36,155 nucleotides of DNA from UBA1124 sp963933095. GTDB taxonomy: Bacteria > Pseudomonadota > Gammaproteobacteria > Pseudomonadales > Cellvibrionaceae. Below are positions 17,218-26,301 of the stretch, piece by piece. Within the stretch, counting starts at the first letter, position 1; every line of letters starts with the position of its first letter. The DNA is taken from NCBI GenBank assembly GCA_963933095.1, contig CAWVSV010000012.1, positions 1 through 36,155 on the forward strand, read 5' to 3'. A program made the translations under genes and the position numbers. The notes beneath the pieces were generated by a model, which saw only the letters and a list, made by a program, of their open reading frames with translations, was not told where the DNA came from and searched no databases.

Positions 17218-18972
17218 CTAAGCGCCTGGCTTAGCTTTTAGCTCGCCTTCCAATATACGAAACTCAAACTGACTGACCGAGCTGGTCGCCAGCAACCTGC
17301 GCGTCAATTGCAACTTGCTACTGTAGCCGACACCGGCGCACTTTAAATACACTTTGCAGTATTCACGAAAAGGCATAGCCGCGCAGAGTAAGGTCGCCGG
17401 CTGATTGGCCACTATTAATGCAGGCATTAACAGTGCGCGCATATAACGGCTGTCGTTGCCCACTTTATTAATCATGGCAATTTCCACAGCATCAGCCATA
17501 GGAGCCAACAATTGTGCCCCCATCTGGGTGCCGCGACTAGATTGCTGTACCCAGCGAATCACGCCGACATTCCATTGCCTGTGCTGCTGCTCTTTTAAAC
17601 CCACCACCTCGCCTACCCGCGCTTGCGAAGGCATTTCTTCGCGCCAGTTCAGGCAGTAACCACCGGGACTAATATCGAGAGTATTAACCTTAAAACTTTG
17701 CAGCGCTTTAGGAACTGGCGGCGCCACGTTTTGCCGCTCCGGAGTCAATGTAAAGGCTCTGTGTTCCTCCATACTACAGCCACCGCTGTCATATGCTTCA
17801 TCCCAAATATCCTCTTGTTGATGCGTGGCGCACGATTCAAAGTGGCTCGATTCACTCTTCATTACTTTACTGTTTTCAGCCGCCGACAAGCCACTTAAAT
17901 GCGAACAAACATGAGTAAGGCCAACACATACTTGCAGCTCGGCATGCACCGAGAAACGCTCAAAATTTCTCGAACTGGGCAAGTCCCAAGCTCGTATCAA
18001 ATTTTCGAGTAGTGTCGGGGTAACTTGCTGGGGTAAGTCAGCACCGCTATCTTCGAGGTCCTTGAGTAAGTAAAGCAAAGCGGAATTATCGAGATCACGC
18101 ACACTGCCGTCGATGGAGCCTTGGTAACGATTGCGGTAAATGGGCGGCTGGTCGAGATCGAGGCAGACCAAGTGTAAGCTTTGAGCATCTATTTCGCCGC
18201 ACGGCAGCAAATGCGATTTCGCTGCCCAGCTCTCTAGGGCGTAGTAAACGGCTGCAACCTCTTGCTGTCGCAACTGATTGGGCCGCACGCAAGACAGCAG
18301 TAGCGCGCGCATGCACAATTGCTCTAGAGTCATCGGCTTGGCGCCGCGCTGCAGTGAATCGGGAAAGGCTTCAGCGAGCAACAGTTTGTCTTCGGCAATT
18401 AAATAAAGGGTGTAAAGCTCGTGCCATATTTGGCTGCGTACAGGGGTATACAATTGATAACTGCGCATCAACATTAGGCCTAAGCCTGTTATCGCGCGAT
18501 GCAAAGCCTGCAGTAACGCCTTGCTATGGTATTTTTTGGCTTGATATAAGTCGAGCACACACACTATGTAGGCGTTGCTCATATGCTTTTGCAGTGCCTG
18601 CGCCACAGTCGCGGCTTTAATGACGGCATCGGTTAAGAGCAGTGGCTGATTGAGAAAACTCTTCGATAAGCCCTCGATACATTGCTGCACGTTAGGCCTA
18701 AGCGCCTCCAACATAGCCATGCGTTTTTCGGGCTCAATCTGCAGATGTGAAAATTCAGGCAGCACTTTATACAGCATAACGCTGGTGCGGCCGACTTGGG
18801 TTGCTGGCAGAGATTCCGCCCAAGCTTTAACCGCAGCCGGTTTACTGGCGCAGAAGCTCAGGACGGGCAAGTTCTGCAGCGGTGGTTTTAACCGAGAACA
18901 CAGATCCCTTGCAGTCGATTCCATAGGCGATGTCTCTAAAACCATATTGTAAAAAGTTTGCACAGCGGCCAT
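17218..18972 (-). CDS. Large protein with split PilZ-like motifs, upstream of fimX
   Basis: I do not recognise a characterised family for the first 330 residues, which look all-helical (for example LLQALHRAITGLGLMLMRSY). Further on, RNFER (335-339) followed by FSVHAELQVCVG looks like the RxxxR start of a PilZ c-di-GMP domain. The matching DxSxxG motif, DISPGG, comes only at 433-438, followed by YCLNW and beta-rich sequence up to about 500. The 90 intervening residues are low-complexity and acidic, so this may be a PilZ domain with a long insertion. The start is uncertain: ATGs at 18972 and 18924 both have weak sites. It lies 190 bp upstream of the fimX-like gene on the same strand, suggesting a linked role in c-di-GMP signalling. 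That is inference only. Confidence 0.68.
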   Translation of the reverse strand: MAAVQTFYNMVLETSPMESTARDLCSRLKPPLQNLPVLSFCASKPAAVKAWAESLPATQVGRTSVMLYKVLPEFSHLQIEPEKRMAMLEALRPNVQQCIEGLSKSFLNQPLLLTDAVIKAATVAQALQKHMSNAYIVCVLDLYQAKKYHSKALLQALHRAITGLGLMLMRSYQLYTPVRSQIWHELYTLYLIAEDKLLLAEAFPDSLQRGAKPMTLEQLCMRALLLSCVRPNQLRQQEVAAVYYALESWAAKSHLLPCGEIDAQSLHLVCLDLDQPPIYRNRYQGSIDGSVRDLDNSALLYLLKDLEDSGADLPQQVTPTLLENLIRAWDLPSSRNFERFSVHAELQVCVGLTHVCSHLSGLSAAENSKVMKSESSHFESCATHQQEDIWDEAYDSGGCSMEEHRAFTLTPERQNVAPPVPKALQSFKVNTLDISPGGYCLNWREEMPSQARVGEVVGLKEQQHRQWNVGVIRWVQQSSRGTQMGAQLLAPMADAVEIAMINKVGNDSRYMRALLMPALIVANQPATLLCAAMPFREYCKVYLKCAGVGYSSKLQLTRRLLATSSVSQFEFRILEGELKAKPGA

Positions 18973-19079
18973 TTACCATTTAATAAAACACTTGATCCTG
19001 AGTATAGCCGGAGCTGCACAAACAGCCCGACACAACAATAAATAATTGCAATAGGCCTAGCTCGGGCAACCAAATTGGA

Positions 19080-20138
19080 TTAAAAAATAGGGGTTTTAGA
19101 GGTTTCGCCGGCTATTTCGCGCACCAATTTAGGCAGTAGAAATCCAGGCAGTTCGGCCAACAGGGCCTGATACAATACTTTAGCCTCGCTTTCAGGCACA
19201 TCAAAATGGGCGGCACCATTGACTCGATCCAACAGATGTAAGTAATACGGCAACACCCCAGAGGCAAACAGCACCTCACTCAAAGTCTTTAATGCCGCCA
19301 CCGAATCATTGACACCGCGCAGCAATACGGTTTGATTGAGCAATGTAACACCGGCGGCCTGCAGCCGCGCTAAAGCCGCGCGCACCTCGCCGTCGATTTC
19401 ATTGGCATGGTTACTATGAATCACCATAACCGTTTGCAAACGATGCCCTGTCAGCCATCTCAGACAAGCATCATCAATACGACTCGGCACTACCACCGGC
19501 AGCCGAGTGTGAACACGCAGGCGGCGAATATGGGCAATGCTTTCAACTTGCCCGACCAGCCACGCCAGCTGACTATCTGGGGCCGTTAGCGGGTCGCCAC
19601 CAGAAAGGATAACTTCGTTAATAGAGTCATCGGCGGCAATATAATCAAACACTCGCCGCCAGTGTTCGCGGCTGGGTTTATTGTCGCCATAGGGAAATTC
19701 ACGACGGAAGCAATAGCGGCAGTTAATTGCACAACTAGTCGACACCAGCAGCAGCACTCGGCCCTTATATTTGTGAATTAAACCCGACAACTGGTTGCTA
19801 TTGGCCTCACCGAGTGGATCAGCACTGTAGCCTGGCACGGCGAGAAGCTCATCCCCCAGAGGCAATACTTGGCGCAACAGCGGATCGTTTATATCACCGT
19901 ATTGAATACGCTTGGCATAAGCTCTGGGCACTCGCAGCGGAAAACCTTTCGCGGCAGCGATTGTCTGCGGCAGCTGTTGTGCTGATAGCCCCAGCAACTC
20001 GATCAATTCCGCTGGATCGCGGATTAAATCGACCAATTGCTCCTGCCAAGAAGGCGCTTCAACACAATCGATTTCGTTGGGCTGCTGACCGCCGACACTT
20101 GCATTCAAGTTTATTGATATTTTTGACACCGCACACAC
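19080..20138 (-). CDS. epmB: EF-P (R)-beta-lysine 2,3-aminomutase EpmB
   Basis: A radical SAM, PLP-dependent enzyme that converts (S)-alpha-lysine to (R)-beta-lysine for attachment to elongation factor P by EpmA. The cluster motif is CAINCRYCFRREFPYGDN (Cys-x3-Cys-x2-Cys). SGGDPLTAPD and HTRLPVVVPSRI are the aminomutase landmarks. At 352 residues it has the short EpmB/YjeK length, not the roughly 420 of catabolic lysine 2,3-aminomutase. The divergent neighbour is efp and epmA follows, which settles the assignment. Confidence 0.95.
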   Translation of the reverse strand: MCAVSKISINLNASVGGQQPNEIDCVEAPSWQEQLVDLIRDPAELIELLGLSAQQLPQTIAAAKGFPLRVPRAYAKRIQYGDINDPLLRQVLPLGDELLAVPGYSADPLGEANSNQLSGLIHKYKGRVLLLVSTSCAINCRYCFRREFPYGDNKPSREHWRRVFDYIAADDSINEVILSGGDPLTAPDSQLAWLVGQVESIAHIRRLRVHTRLPVVVPSRIDDACLRWLTGHRLQTVMVIHSNHANEIDGEVRAALARLQAAGVTLLNQTVLLRGVNDSVAALKTLSEVLFASGVLPYYLHLLDRVNGAAHFDVPESEAKVLYQALLAELPGFLLPKLVREIAGETSKTPIF

Positions 20139-20265
20139 TCTTTCATCAAGGATTAAATCGCCAGCTAAGCTTCCGCTAAGACCGCCGCAGCGCTATTTTA
20201 CGGATCAATAGCCGCGGGTGATACAGACAAGTAATGTTGACTAAGCCAACAGACAATAGGGGCTG

Positions 20266-20294
20266 TTAAACTCGAGATAAGACTACTGTATAGT
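20266..20294 (+). promoter_or_regulatory. Candidate efp promoter
   Basis: TTAAAC (20266-20271) and TATAGT (20289-20294) are 17 bp apart, about 80 bp before the efp start. The -10 box matches 5 of 6 consensus positions, but the -35 matches only 3 of 6. Confidence 0.4.
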
Positions 20295-20374
20295 GGCCGA
20301 TAATTTATAGTGTACAAACCGTGACAAACGACGGTCTGTGTGAACAAAATACTCGTGGGAAGACGGTAAAAATT

Positions 20375-20941
20375 ATGGCTACATTCAATACCAGCGAATT
20401 CCGTTCAGGCATGAAAGTAATGCTCGACGGCGATCCTTGCGCCATTTTGGAAAACGAATTTGTTAAGCCCGGCAAAGGCCAAGCCTTTAACCGCGTAAAG
20501 ATGCGCAACTTGGCCACCGGCCGCGTTTGGGAACGTACGTTTAAATCTGGCGAGTCTTTAGAGGCCGCCGACGTGCTAGATTTCGACTACGAGTATCTCT
20601 ATACCGATGGGGAGTTCTGGCATTTTATGGACCCAGAAACATTCGAGCAATACCAAGCCGATGCCAAAGCCATGGGCGATACCCACAAGTGGGTAAAGGA
20701 GCAAGACATTGTCACCGTCACTCTATTCAATGGCGCGCCGCTCATTGTCACCCCAGCAAATCACGTCGAGCTAGTGGTTGCTGAAACAGACCCCGGCCTC
20801 AAAGGCGATACTGCCCAGGGTGCTACCAAGCCGGCTATTTTAACCTCCGGCGCCGAAGTTAAAGTACCGTTGTTTATGAATATCGGCGACAAAGTCAAAA
20901 TAGATACCCGCACCGGCGAATACATCGGCCGCGCCAAATAG
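20375..20941 (+). CDS. efp: Elongation factor P
   Basis: Binds ribosomes stalled at polyproline stretches and promotes peptide bond formation. I start it at 20375 (MATFNTSEFRSG), giving 188 residues, the family length; a 54-base in-frame upstream extension has no family support. The modified residue is Lys34, in VKPGKGQ at the tip of domain I, exactly as in E. coli. This is the form lysylated by EpmA/EpmB rather than rhamnosylated on Arg32 as in Pseudomonas. Both modifying enzymes are its neighbours. EpmC, which hydroxylates the lysine in E. coli, is not in the window. Confidence 0.98.
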   Translation: MATFNTSEFRSGMKVMLDGDPCAILENEFVKPGKGQAFNRVKMRNLATGRVWERTFKSGESLEAADVLDFDYEYLYTDGEFWHFMDPETFEQYQADAKAMGDTHKWVKEQDIVTVTLFNGAPLIVTPANHVELVVAETDPGLKGDTAQGATKPAILTSGAEVKVPLFMNIGDKVKIDTRTGEYIGRAK

Positions 20942-20967
20942 TAAACGCCCTATTTACGCCGTGGCGG

Positions 20968-21108
20968 GCAGGTTTTTGCTCCTGCAAAACCTGCACTTCC
21001 GCCATCCTTGGCGGTCGCGTCGGTGCAGTGCTTATGTTCAGGATGAACGGTATGTCGCGATTGCAGGGATGCAAAAAAGCGACCGGTCAGTCATGTACTT
21101 TATGTACA
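20968..21108. repeat. Palindrome-rich repeat block between efp and epmA
   Basis: This spacer holds a chain of hairpins: GCAGGTTTT/AAAACCTGC (20968-20994), CCGCCA/TGGCGG (20999-21014), TTCA/TGAA (about 21037-21047), and TGTAC/GTACA (21094-21108). TCGCG and CGCGA also flank the middle. Such chains, including ATGTACTTTATGTACA-like cores, are typical of dispersed non-coding repeats in marine gammaproteobacteria. No other copy is in this window. It separates efp from epmA. Confidence 0.5.
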
Positions 21109-21174
21109 CTCTTTCCCTGCGCGCAATGCTTCCTAACCACAGCGCAAATATGACGCTTACTATTCTATTTAAAT

Positions 21175-21197
21175 GCCGGCCCTGTGCCGGCGTTTTT
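21175..21197 (+). terminator. Intrinsic terminator after efp
   Basis: GCCGGC, loop CCTGT, GCCGGC, then GTTTTT. It ends only 17 bases before the epmA start, so it could stop most efp transcripts and keep epmA expression low. Confidence 0.8.
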
Positions 21198-21214
21198 GTA
21201 AGAGAGATATACAA

Positions 21215-22201
21215 GTGATAAGTGACTGGAAAGCCACCGCCGACTTAGCCGCGCTGAAAGCTCGCGCGGCGCTCAATACCGATATTCGTCAATTCTTCGC
21301 TGAGCGCGGGGTGATGGAGGTGGAGGTGCCATTGATGGGGCGCTGTACGGTGACCGATCCGTTTATTGATTCTATTCGGGTAGATTGTGGCTCTGCAGAT
21401 AGTGCGGTTGAGCACTACTTGCAGACCTCGCCAGAATTCGGCATGAAACGGTTGCTGGCTTCGCCTTTTGCCGCCGAGATGGGCTGCATATATTCGCTCG
21501 GCAAAGCCTTTCGCAATGGCGAGAGCGGTGGCCGTCACAATCCTGAATTCACCATGTTGGAGTGGTATCGGCTGAACTTCGATGACGGCCATTTAATGGC
21601 GGAGGTCGGCGAATTTATCGGCGCTATATTGCCGCTACAAGCCATTATCAAACTCAGTTACCGGCAACTATTTCAGCACTATCTCAACATCGACCCACAC
21701 ACGGCTGAGGCCTGTGAACTGAAACAGATCACTCTAGCCAATATGGCCATTGAGATGGAGGACGCCAATCCAGATACCTGGCTCGACCTGCTACTAAGCC
21801 ATGTGTTGGAGCCGAAATTAGCCGCAGACCATCCCGACAGTCTGGTCTTTATCTACGACTATCCCGCCTCGCAAGCGGCGCTGGCGAGAACGGCAATAGA
21901 CGACAGTGGCGAGACAATCGCAAAACGTTTCGAGGGTTTTTATAACGGCATAGAGTTATGTAACGGCTACTGGGAACTCACCGACAGCGCAGAACAGGCG
22001 CGGCGCTTTGCGGCAGATATCACCAAACGCCAACAACTCGGCCTGCCGATGGTGGCTGCGGACCAGCGCCTAGTCGAGGCTCTAGCTAGCGGCCTACCCG
22101 ACTGTGCCGGAGTGGCGTTGGGTGTGGACCGATTATTGATGCTGCAACAGCAATTGCAACGACTCGATCAAGTGCTTTGCTTCCCCACGTTGCGGGCATA
22201 A
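21215..22201 (+). CDS. epmA: EF-P lysine ligase EpmA (PoxA/GenX)
   Basis: A class II lysyl-tRNA synthetase paralogue that attaches beta-lysine to Lys34 of EF-P. I start at the GTG at 21215 (ISDWKAT follows), preceded by AAGAGAG; this gives 328 residues, against 325 in E. coli. There is no anticodon-binding domain, which rules out LysS. Class II motifs are visible: motif 2 around FRNGESGGRHNPEFTMLEWYR and motif 3 in GVALGVDRLLML. The segment YLQTSPEFGMKRLLA is also typical. It ends at a bidirectional terminator facing serB. Confidence 0.95.
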   Translation: MISDWKATADLAALKARAALNTDIRQFFAERGVMEVEVPLMGRCTVTDPFIDSIRVDCGSADSAVEHYLQTSPEFGMKRLLASPFAAEMGCIYSLGKAFRNGESGGRHNPEFTMLEWYRLNFDDGHLMAEVGEFIGAILPLQAIIKLSYRQLFQHYLNIDPHTAEACELKQITLANMAIEMEDANPDTWLDLLLSHVLEPKLAADHPDSLVFIYDYPASQAALARTAIDDSGETIAKRFEGFYNGIELCNGYWELTDSAEQARRFAADITKRQQLGLPMVAADQRLVEALASGLPDCAGVALGVDRLLMLQQQLQRLDQVLCFPTLRA

Positions 22202-22227
22202 AAAAGCCGCAACTAGCGCGGCTTTTT
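22201..22227. terminator. Bidirectional intrinsic terminator, epmA / serB
   Basis: AAAAAGCCGC and GCGGCTTTTT form a 10-bp stem with a 7-base loop between convergent epmA and serB. It would work for both strands. Confidence 0.88.
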
Positions 22228-22248
22228 CGACATCTATAGATTCAAGCT

Positions 22249-23460
22249 TTAGACCGCGTCACGATCTCGAAAACCCAATAAATACAAAATTGCATCCAAG
22301 CCCAAATTTGAAATCGACTGTTTAGCCGAGGCTTTTACTAAAGGCTTGGCCCTAAAGGCAATGCCTAGGCCCGCAATCGACAGCATCGGCAGGTCGTTGG
22401 CACCATCGCCAACGGCGATTACCTGCTCCAGCGAAATACCCTCTTTCACGGCTAGCTGTTTCAGCAGTTCGGCCTTGCGCGCACCATCAACAACAGTACC
22501 AGTCACCTTACCGGTCACCTTGCCGTCGACTATTTCCAATTCGTTGGCATAGACATAATCTATGCCTAGCTTGTCTTTTAAGTAGTTGCCAAAATAATTA
22601 AAACCACCAGACAGTATCGCAGTCTTGTAGCCCAGCTTGCGCAAAGTCGAAATCAGATGCGCGGCGCCCTCGGTAATTTTCAGACTAGCGGCGATCTCGG
22701 CCAGCACACTCTCATCTAAGCCCTTCAGCAGTGCCATACGTTGCTCAAAGCTGTCGGTGAAATCAATCTCGCCGCGCATCGCGGCTTCGGTAATAGCAGC
22801 CACTTGCTCGCCGACACCGGCGGCGGCAGCAAGCTCGTCGATCACTTCATGCTCAATCAGAGTTGAGTCCATATCAAAGCATACTAAACGACGGTTGCGG
22901 CGGAAAACATTGTCTTCCTGAAACGCAATGTCGGCATCTAGGCGCGCGCCCAATTCCATAAAAGCGGCGCGCAAAGCCGATGTATCAGCCGGATTGCCAC
23001 GGGCCGAGAACTCAACACAGGCCTTATCTTGCTCTTCAATTTCATCGAGGCTAACACGACCGGACAGGCGTGTAATATCATCAATATTCAAGCCGTGCTC
23101 GGCCGCTACCGCCGTTAACTCCGAGATCTGCGAAGCGGTGACCTTGCGCGCCAACAACGTCACTATATGACGCGTCTTGCCTTGTTGCGCCACCCATTGG
23201 GCGTAACGCTCTTCAGTCACTGGCTGAAAACGCACCTGCAAACCCAACTCATGAATACGAAAGAGAATATCTTTCAAAACCGGAGAGGAGTCAAAATTCT
23301 GCGGGATCTCCACCAAGATGCCCAAACTCAAAGTGTCGTGAATCACCGCCTGACCAATATCGAGGATATTGGCATTGCAGTTCGACAGAATCGAGGTAAT
23401 GGCAGTAGTAACACCGGGCTTGTCGTCACCCGCAATATTAATCAGCAGCAATTCTTTCAC
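22249..23460 (-). CDS. serB: Phosphoserine phosphatase SerB
   Basis: Last step of L-serine synthesis: dephosphorylates O-phosphoserine in the cytosol. The haloacid dehalogenase motifs are complete. Motif I is CFDMDSTLIE, with the nucleophile Asp near 196. Motif II is ILSGGFNYFG, and motif III is VAVGDGANDLPML. The N-terminal half (1-185) contains two ACT-like domains, as in the roughly 400-residue Pseudomonas and mycobacterial enzymes; E. coli SerB is 322. ACT domains may sense serine. The divergent gene upstream is an AhpA/YtjB-like protein, a pairing also found in E. coli. Confidence 0.96.
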   Translation of the reverse strand: MKELLLINIAGDDKPGVTTAITSILSNCNANILDIGQAVIHDTLSLGILVEIPQNFDSSPVLKDILFRIHELGLQVRFQPVTEERYAQWVAQQGKTRHIVTLLARKVTASQISELTAVAAEHGLNIDDITRLSGRVSLDEIEEQDKACVEFSARGNPADTSALRAAFMELGARLDADIAFQEDNVFRRNRRLVCFDMDSTLIEHEVIDELAAAAGVGEQVAAITEAAMRGEIDFTDSFEQRMALLKGLDESVLAEIAASLKITEGAAHLISTLRKLGYKTAILSGGFNYFGNYLKDKLGIDYVYANELEIVDGKVTGKVTGTVVDGARKAELLKQLAVKEGISLEQVIAVGDGANDLPMLSIAGLGIAFRAKPLVKASAKQSISNLGLDAILYLLGFRDRDAV

Positions 23461-23620
23461 TTGGTTCTCACTTCATGTTCTTAAAACTCGCGATAAAAAT
23501 AAGCGAGCATCATTAATCGAGTTTATTATAGCGTCTTCGCCACGCAAATAGTCTTTGCACGACAAATTGGCTAGAATGCCAGCCTTACCCTCACATATAG
23601 TCGCTACACGCAAGGATCGC

Positions 23621-24754
23621 ATGAAGGCCGCAAGTCTCCTCCTCGCCAAGTTATCGCCCGCTTTTATTCGCAGCGCCGCCATTGTTAGTGCTGGACTGCT
23701 TATCAGCGTCAGCCTATCTGTCTTTTGGGTGCACAGCTTCCTTGAGCAACAGCGCCAGACCTATGGCCACGATTACGGGCAAGCGTTGGCCAATGTTGTT
23801 GCCTATCAGGCGCAAGAGGCCACGCTGGATCACGACCGGCTAAGCCTACAGATTATTCTTCAAGATATATCCAAGAACCCAGCAGTTATAGGCGCCACCA
23901 TACATGATGTCGAAAATAACCTAGTCGTGCAGGGCGGCCACAACCCAGACACTCGCCGCAGACTCGACGCAGAGCAAATACTCAGCAGCTACAACGCCCC
24001 CATTACTTTGCACGATAGCGTAGCGGGTTATGTCACCATTATTTTGGCTCTGCCCCCTCAAACCGATGCGGTTCTATTTACAAAACTGCTTCTACTGCCC
24101 CTATTAGCACTCGGTTTAACGCTGTGGCTATTGCAGCGCAATGTATTTAGTAGCGCAGGCGAGGCAAAATCGCTGCCAATCTTTACCGCTCAAAGTAATG
24201 ACGCCAACGCGGCCGAGTCGCCCAGCCCTACGCACCAAAGTGCCTACATCGATGAGAACTTTAACGACCTTTACCCAGTGCGCCTGCGCCTCCACATTGC
24301 TCAGTTGGCAAGGCTAAAGCAGCAACTTACTGGCAAGCATTACAAACAACTTTTGGCACAGTTCGAGCGTCAAGTGCACGGAGTATGCAGCCTCTACAAT
24401 GGCGAGCTCATTTTTGCCGCCAGAGACGAGTTAATACTGCGATTTAGTGCCAGCAGCCAGGACGATGCCACCTTTAACGCACTGTGCGGAGCAAAATTAT
24501 TGCAATCGCTGAGCCTCGACGGCGACTTTGAACTCGGTTTAAGCGCGCACATTCAAAGCGACAACCAAAGTTTAAGTGAGCAACTAAAAAGGCCGCAACC
24601 CAGCTCAACACTGAGCCTAGATGAGCAATTACTTAGCGGTGATATAAGTAGACGCGGCCAATTTGAAAACTCTGAACTGGTGCAGTTAGAGGCACCATGG
24701 AGCGAGATGCTTGCAAAGCAGCAGCGACAACTACAGCGGTTAAGCGAAAGCTAA
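23621..24754 (+). CDS. AhpA/YtjB-family (Smp-like) membrane protein
   Basis: A bitopic inner-membrane protein of unknown biochemical function. The start at 23621 (MKAASLLLAKLSPAF) has AAGGA five bases upstream; a 22-codon extension from a TTG is less likely. A first transmembrane helix (about residues 17-40) is followed by a periplasmic domain of about 110 residues and a second helix (PLLALGLTLWLLQ). The C-terminal cytoplasmic half of about 190 residues begins with a Ser/Ala-rich linker. This layout and its position divergent from serB match the SMP_2 (YtjB/Smp) family. The cytoplasmic part is longer than in E. coli Smp (about 214 aa in total). I see no catalytic motif. Confidence 0.75.
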   Translation: MKAASLLLAKLSPAFIRSAAIVSAGLLISVSLSVFWVHSFLEQQRQTYGHDYGQALANVVAYQAQEATLDHDRLSLQIILQDISKNPAVIGATIHDVENNLVVQGGHNPDTRRRLDAEQILSSYNAPITLHDSVAGYVTIILALPPQTDAVLFTKLLLLPLLALGLTLWLLQRNVFSSAGEAKSLPIFTAQSNDANAAESPSPTHQSAYIDENFNDLYPVRLRLHIAQLARLKQQLTGKHYKQLLAQFERQVHGVCSLYNGELIFAARDELILRFSASSQDDATFNALCGAKLLQSLSLDGDFELGLSAHIQSDNQSLSEQLKRPQPSSTLSLDEQLLSGDISRRGQFENSELVQLEAPWSEMLAKQQRQLQRLSES

Positions 24755-25370
24755 TCAGGTTCTATCCCAATAATACTCGCTGACGCTATTATTTTACGAC
24801 ACCCCTCCCATAGCATTGTCCAGTTCCATTAGCACTCATCCCATTAATGCTAGGTGATGGATAGATCTATCGAGCATTAACTCAGCCACTCTGTTGAAGC
24901 TGATTTTTCACTAAGTTTAGCAAGAACCTAGCAAGGCATATTTATTACACCTATATGATAAATATCTTAGTACTTACCCACATAGAAAAATAATCATATA
25001 AAGCTAATTTATATAGCCCGCTAAAATGAGCTTATGCATGCGTGCTAAGCGCAGATTTATCACTATTTGAACCGCAATGCATCAATAGCTTAGATAAAGC
25101 GCGCGGACAAAAAAATTACTGGCCATGAGTTAAATATTGGCTAGGAATTGCGGCACAAAACAACAGCAGAGCAAGCGACAAAATATTCTGCCATTATAAA
25201 AGTCGAGAGGATGCGAGATTTAAATATAGGTCCCGACAACGACACAGGCTTGATATGCCCAACCAGCGCCTGTTGTTAACAACAGGCCATAGCCGTGCGC
25301 GCCTACAGTATGGTAAAAAAAACGCCCAATAACGACCGGCTAAGTTTTTAAATAATCACAGGTAATGTTT
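24755..25370. other. AT-rich intergenic region, about 615 bp, no gene seen
   Basis: Visibly more AT-rich than its surroundings, with short runs such as TTTATTACACCTATATGATAAATATC. No open frame on either strand has family features. It holds a TAGCA/TGCTA inverted repeat around 24831-24853 and a perfect 20-bp palindrome at 25268-25287. The promoter of the HMG-CoA lyase gene must lie in its right part. Confidence 0.5.
25268..25287. promoter_or_regulatory. Perfect 20-bp palindrome upstream of HMG-CoA lyase
   Basis: GCCTGTTGTTAACAACAGGC is self-complementary over all 20 bases, with no spacer. It lies about 85 bp before the lyase start and has no T-run, so it is more like an operator for a dimeric repressor than a terminator. 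I cannot assign the regulator. Confidence 0.6.
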
Positions 25371-26270
25371 ATGGCTCTGCCCAAATCAGTCCGCATTGTT
25401 GAAGTAGGTCCTAGAGACGGTTTGCAAAATGAAACATCCGTTATCGATACCAAAACCAAAGTAAACTTTATTAACCAGCTGTCAGCGACAGGGTTAACAA
25501 CCATTGAGGCCGGCAGTTTCGTCAACCCTAAATGGGTGCCGCAAATGGCCGACAGTGACGCCGTTTTTGCTCGTATTAAACGAGCAGCAGGCCTCCGCTA
25601 TGCCGCCCTCACCCCCAACATTCAGGGCTTCGAGCGCGCGGTTTCAGCCCAAGTTTCAGAGGTGGCAATATTTGCAGCCGCCTCGGAGGCTTTTAGCCAA
25701 AAAAATCTTAACTGCTCGATTGACGCCAGCCTGGCGCGTTTTGCAGAGATTATGCGCGCAGCCAGCAGCGCCAATATGCCTGTGCGCGGCTATGTCTCCT
25801 GTGTAGCCGGCTGTCCCTATCAAGGGGATGTCGACCCCAAAGTCGTGCAAACGTTGTCGCAACAGTTAATCGACATGGGGTGCTATGAAGTGTCTCTCGG
25901 CGATACCACCGGTGTTGCTACACCATTACAAACCGCACACTTGGTAGAAACAGTCGCCAGCGCAGTCGCCATCGACAAAATTGCTGTGCATATGCACGAC
26001 ACTCGTGGCCAAGCGCTGGCCAATATTTTTGCCGCGCTGCAGTTGGGTGTCAGCGTAGTTGACAGTTCCGTCGCGGGTTTGGGCGGCTGCCCCTACGCCA
26101 AGGGTGCATCGGGCAATGTCGCAACAGAAGACCTTATCTACATGCTCAATGGCTTAGGTATTGAGCATGGTGTCGACCTGAAAAAATTAATCGCGGCAGG
26201 CCAATATATTTGCACCAGTATTGGGCGCAGCAACGAATCCAAAGTAGCGGCAGCCAGCGTCTACTGCTAA
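25371..26270 (+). CDS. mvaB: Hydroxymethylglutaryl-CoA lyase
   Basis: Cleaves 3-hydroxy-3-methylglutaryl-CoA to acetoacetate and acetyl-CoA, the last step of leucine breakdown. The barrel starts with VEVGPRDGLQNE, whose Arg and Asp bind substrate and metal. The other metal histidines lie in HMHDTRGQ. The signature GLGGCPYAKGASGNVATED carries the catalytic cysteine. At 299 residues it is full length. The ATG at 25371 is preferred over one 6 bp earlier because AGG then sits at better spacing. Unusually, the rest of the leucine/isovalerate genes (liuABCD, liuR) are not beside it. Confidence 0.95.
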   Translation: MALPKSVRIVEVGPRDGLQNETSVIDTKTKVNFINQLSATGLTTIEAGSFVNPKWVPQMADSDAVFARIKRAAGLRYAALTPNIQGFERAVSAQVSEVAIFAAASEAFSQKNLNCSIDASLARFAEIMRAASSANMPVRGYVSCVAGCPYQGDVDPKVVQTLSQQLIDMGCYEVSLGDTTGVATPLQTAHLVETVASAVAIDKIAVHMHDTRGQALANIFAALQLGVSVVDSSVAGLGGCPYAKGASGNVATEDLIYMLNGLGIEHGVDLKKLIAAGQYICTSIGRSNESKVAAASVYC

Positions 26271-26301
26271 GATTCTGATACATATTTTAGGAGTTAGTTT
26301 C

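Noticed and set aside
19080..20138. Catabolic lysine 2,3-aminomutase KamA
   Set aside because: The length is that of EpmB and the gene is divergent from efp.
20961..21218. 85-codon plus-strand frame between efp and epmA
   Set aside because: It runs through the palindrome chain and the terminator, so it is not a gene.
21215..22201. Lysyl-tRNA synthetase LysS
   Set aside because: The N-terminal anticodon-binding domain is missing and the neighbours are efp and epmB, so it is EpmA.
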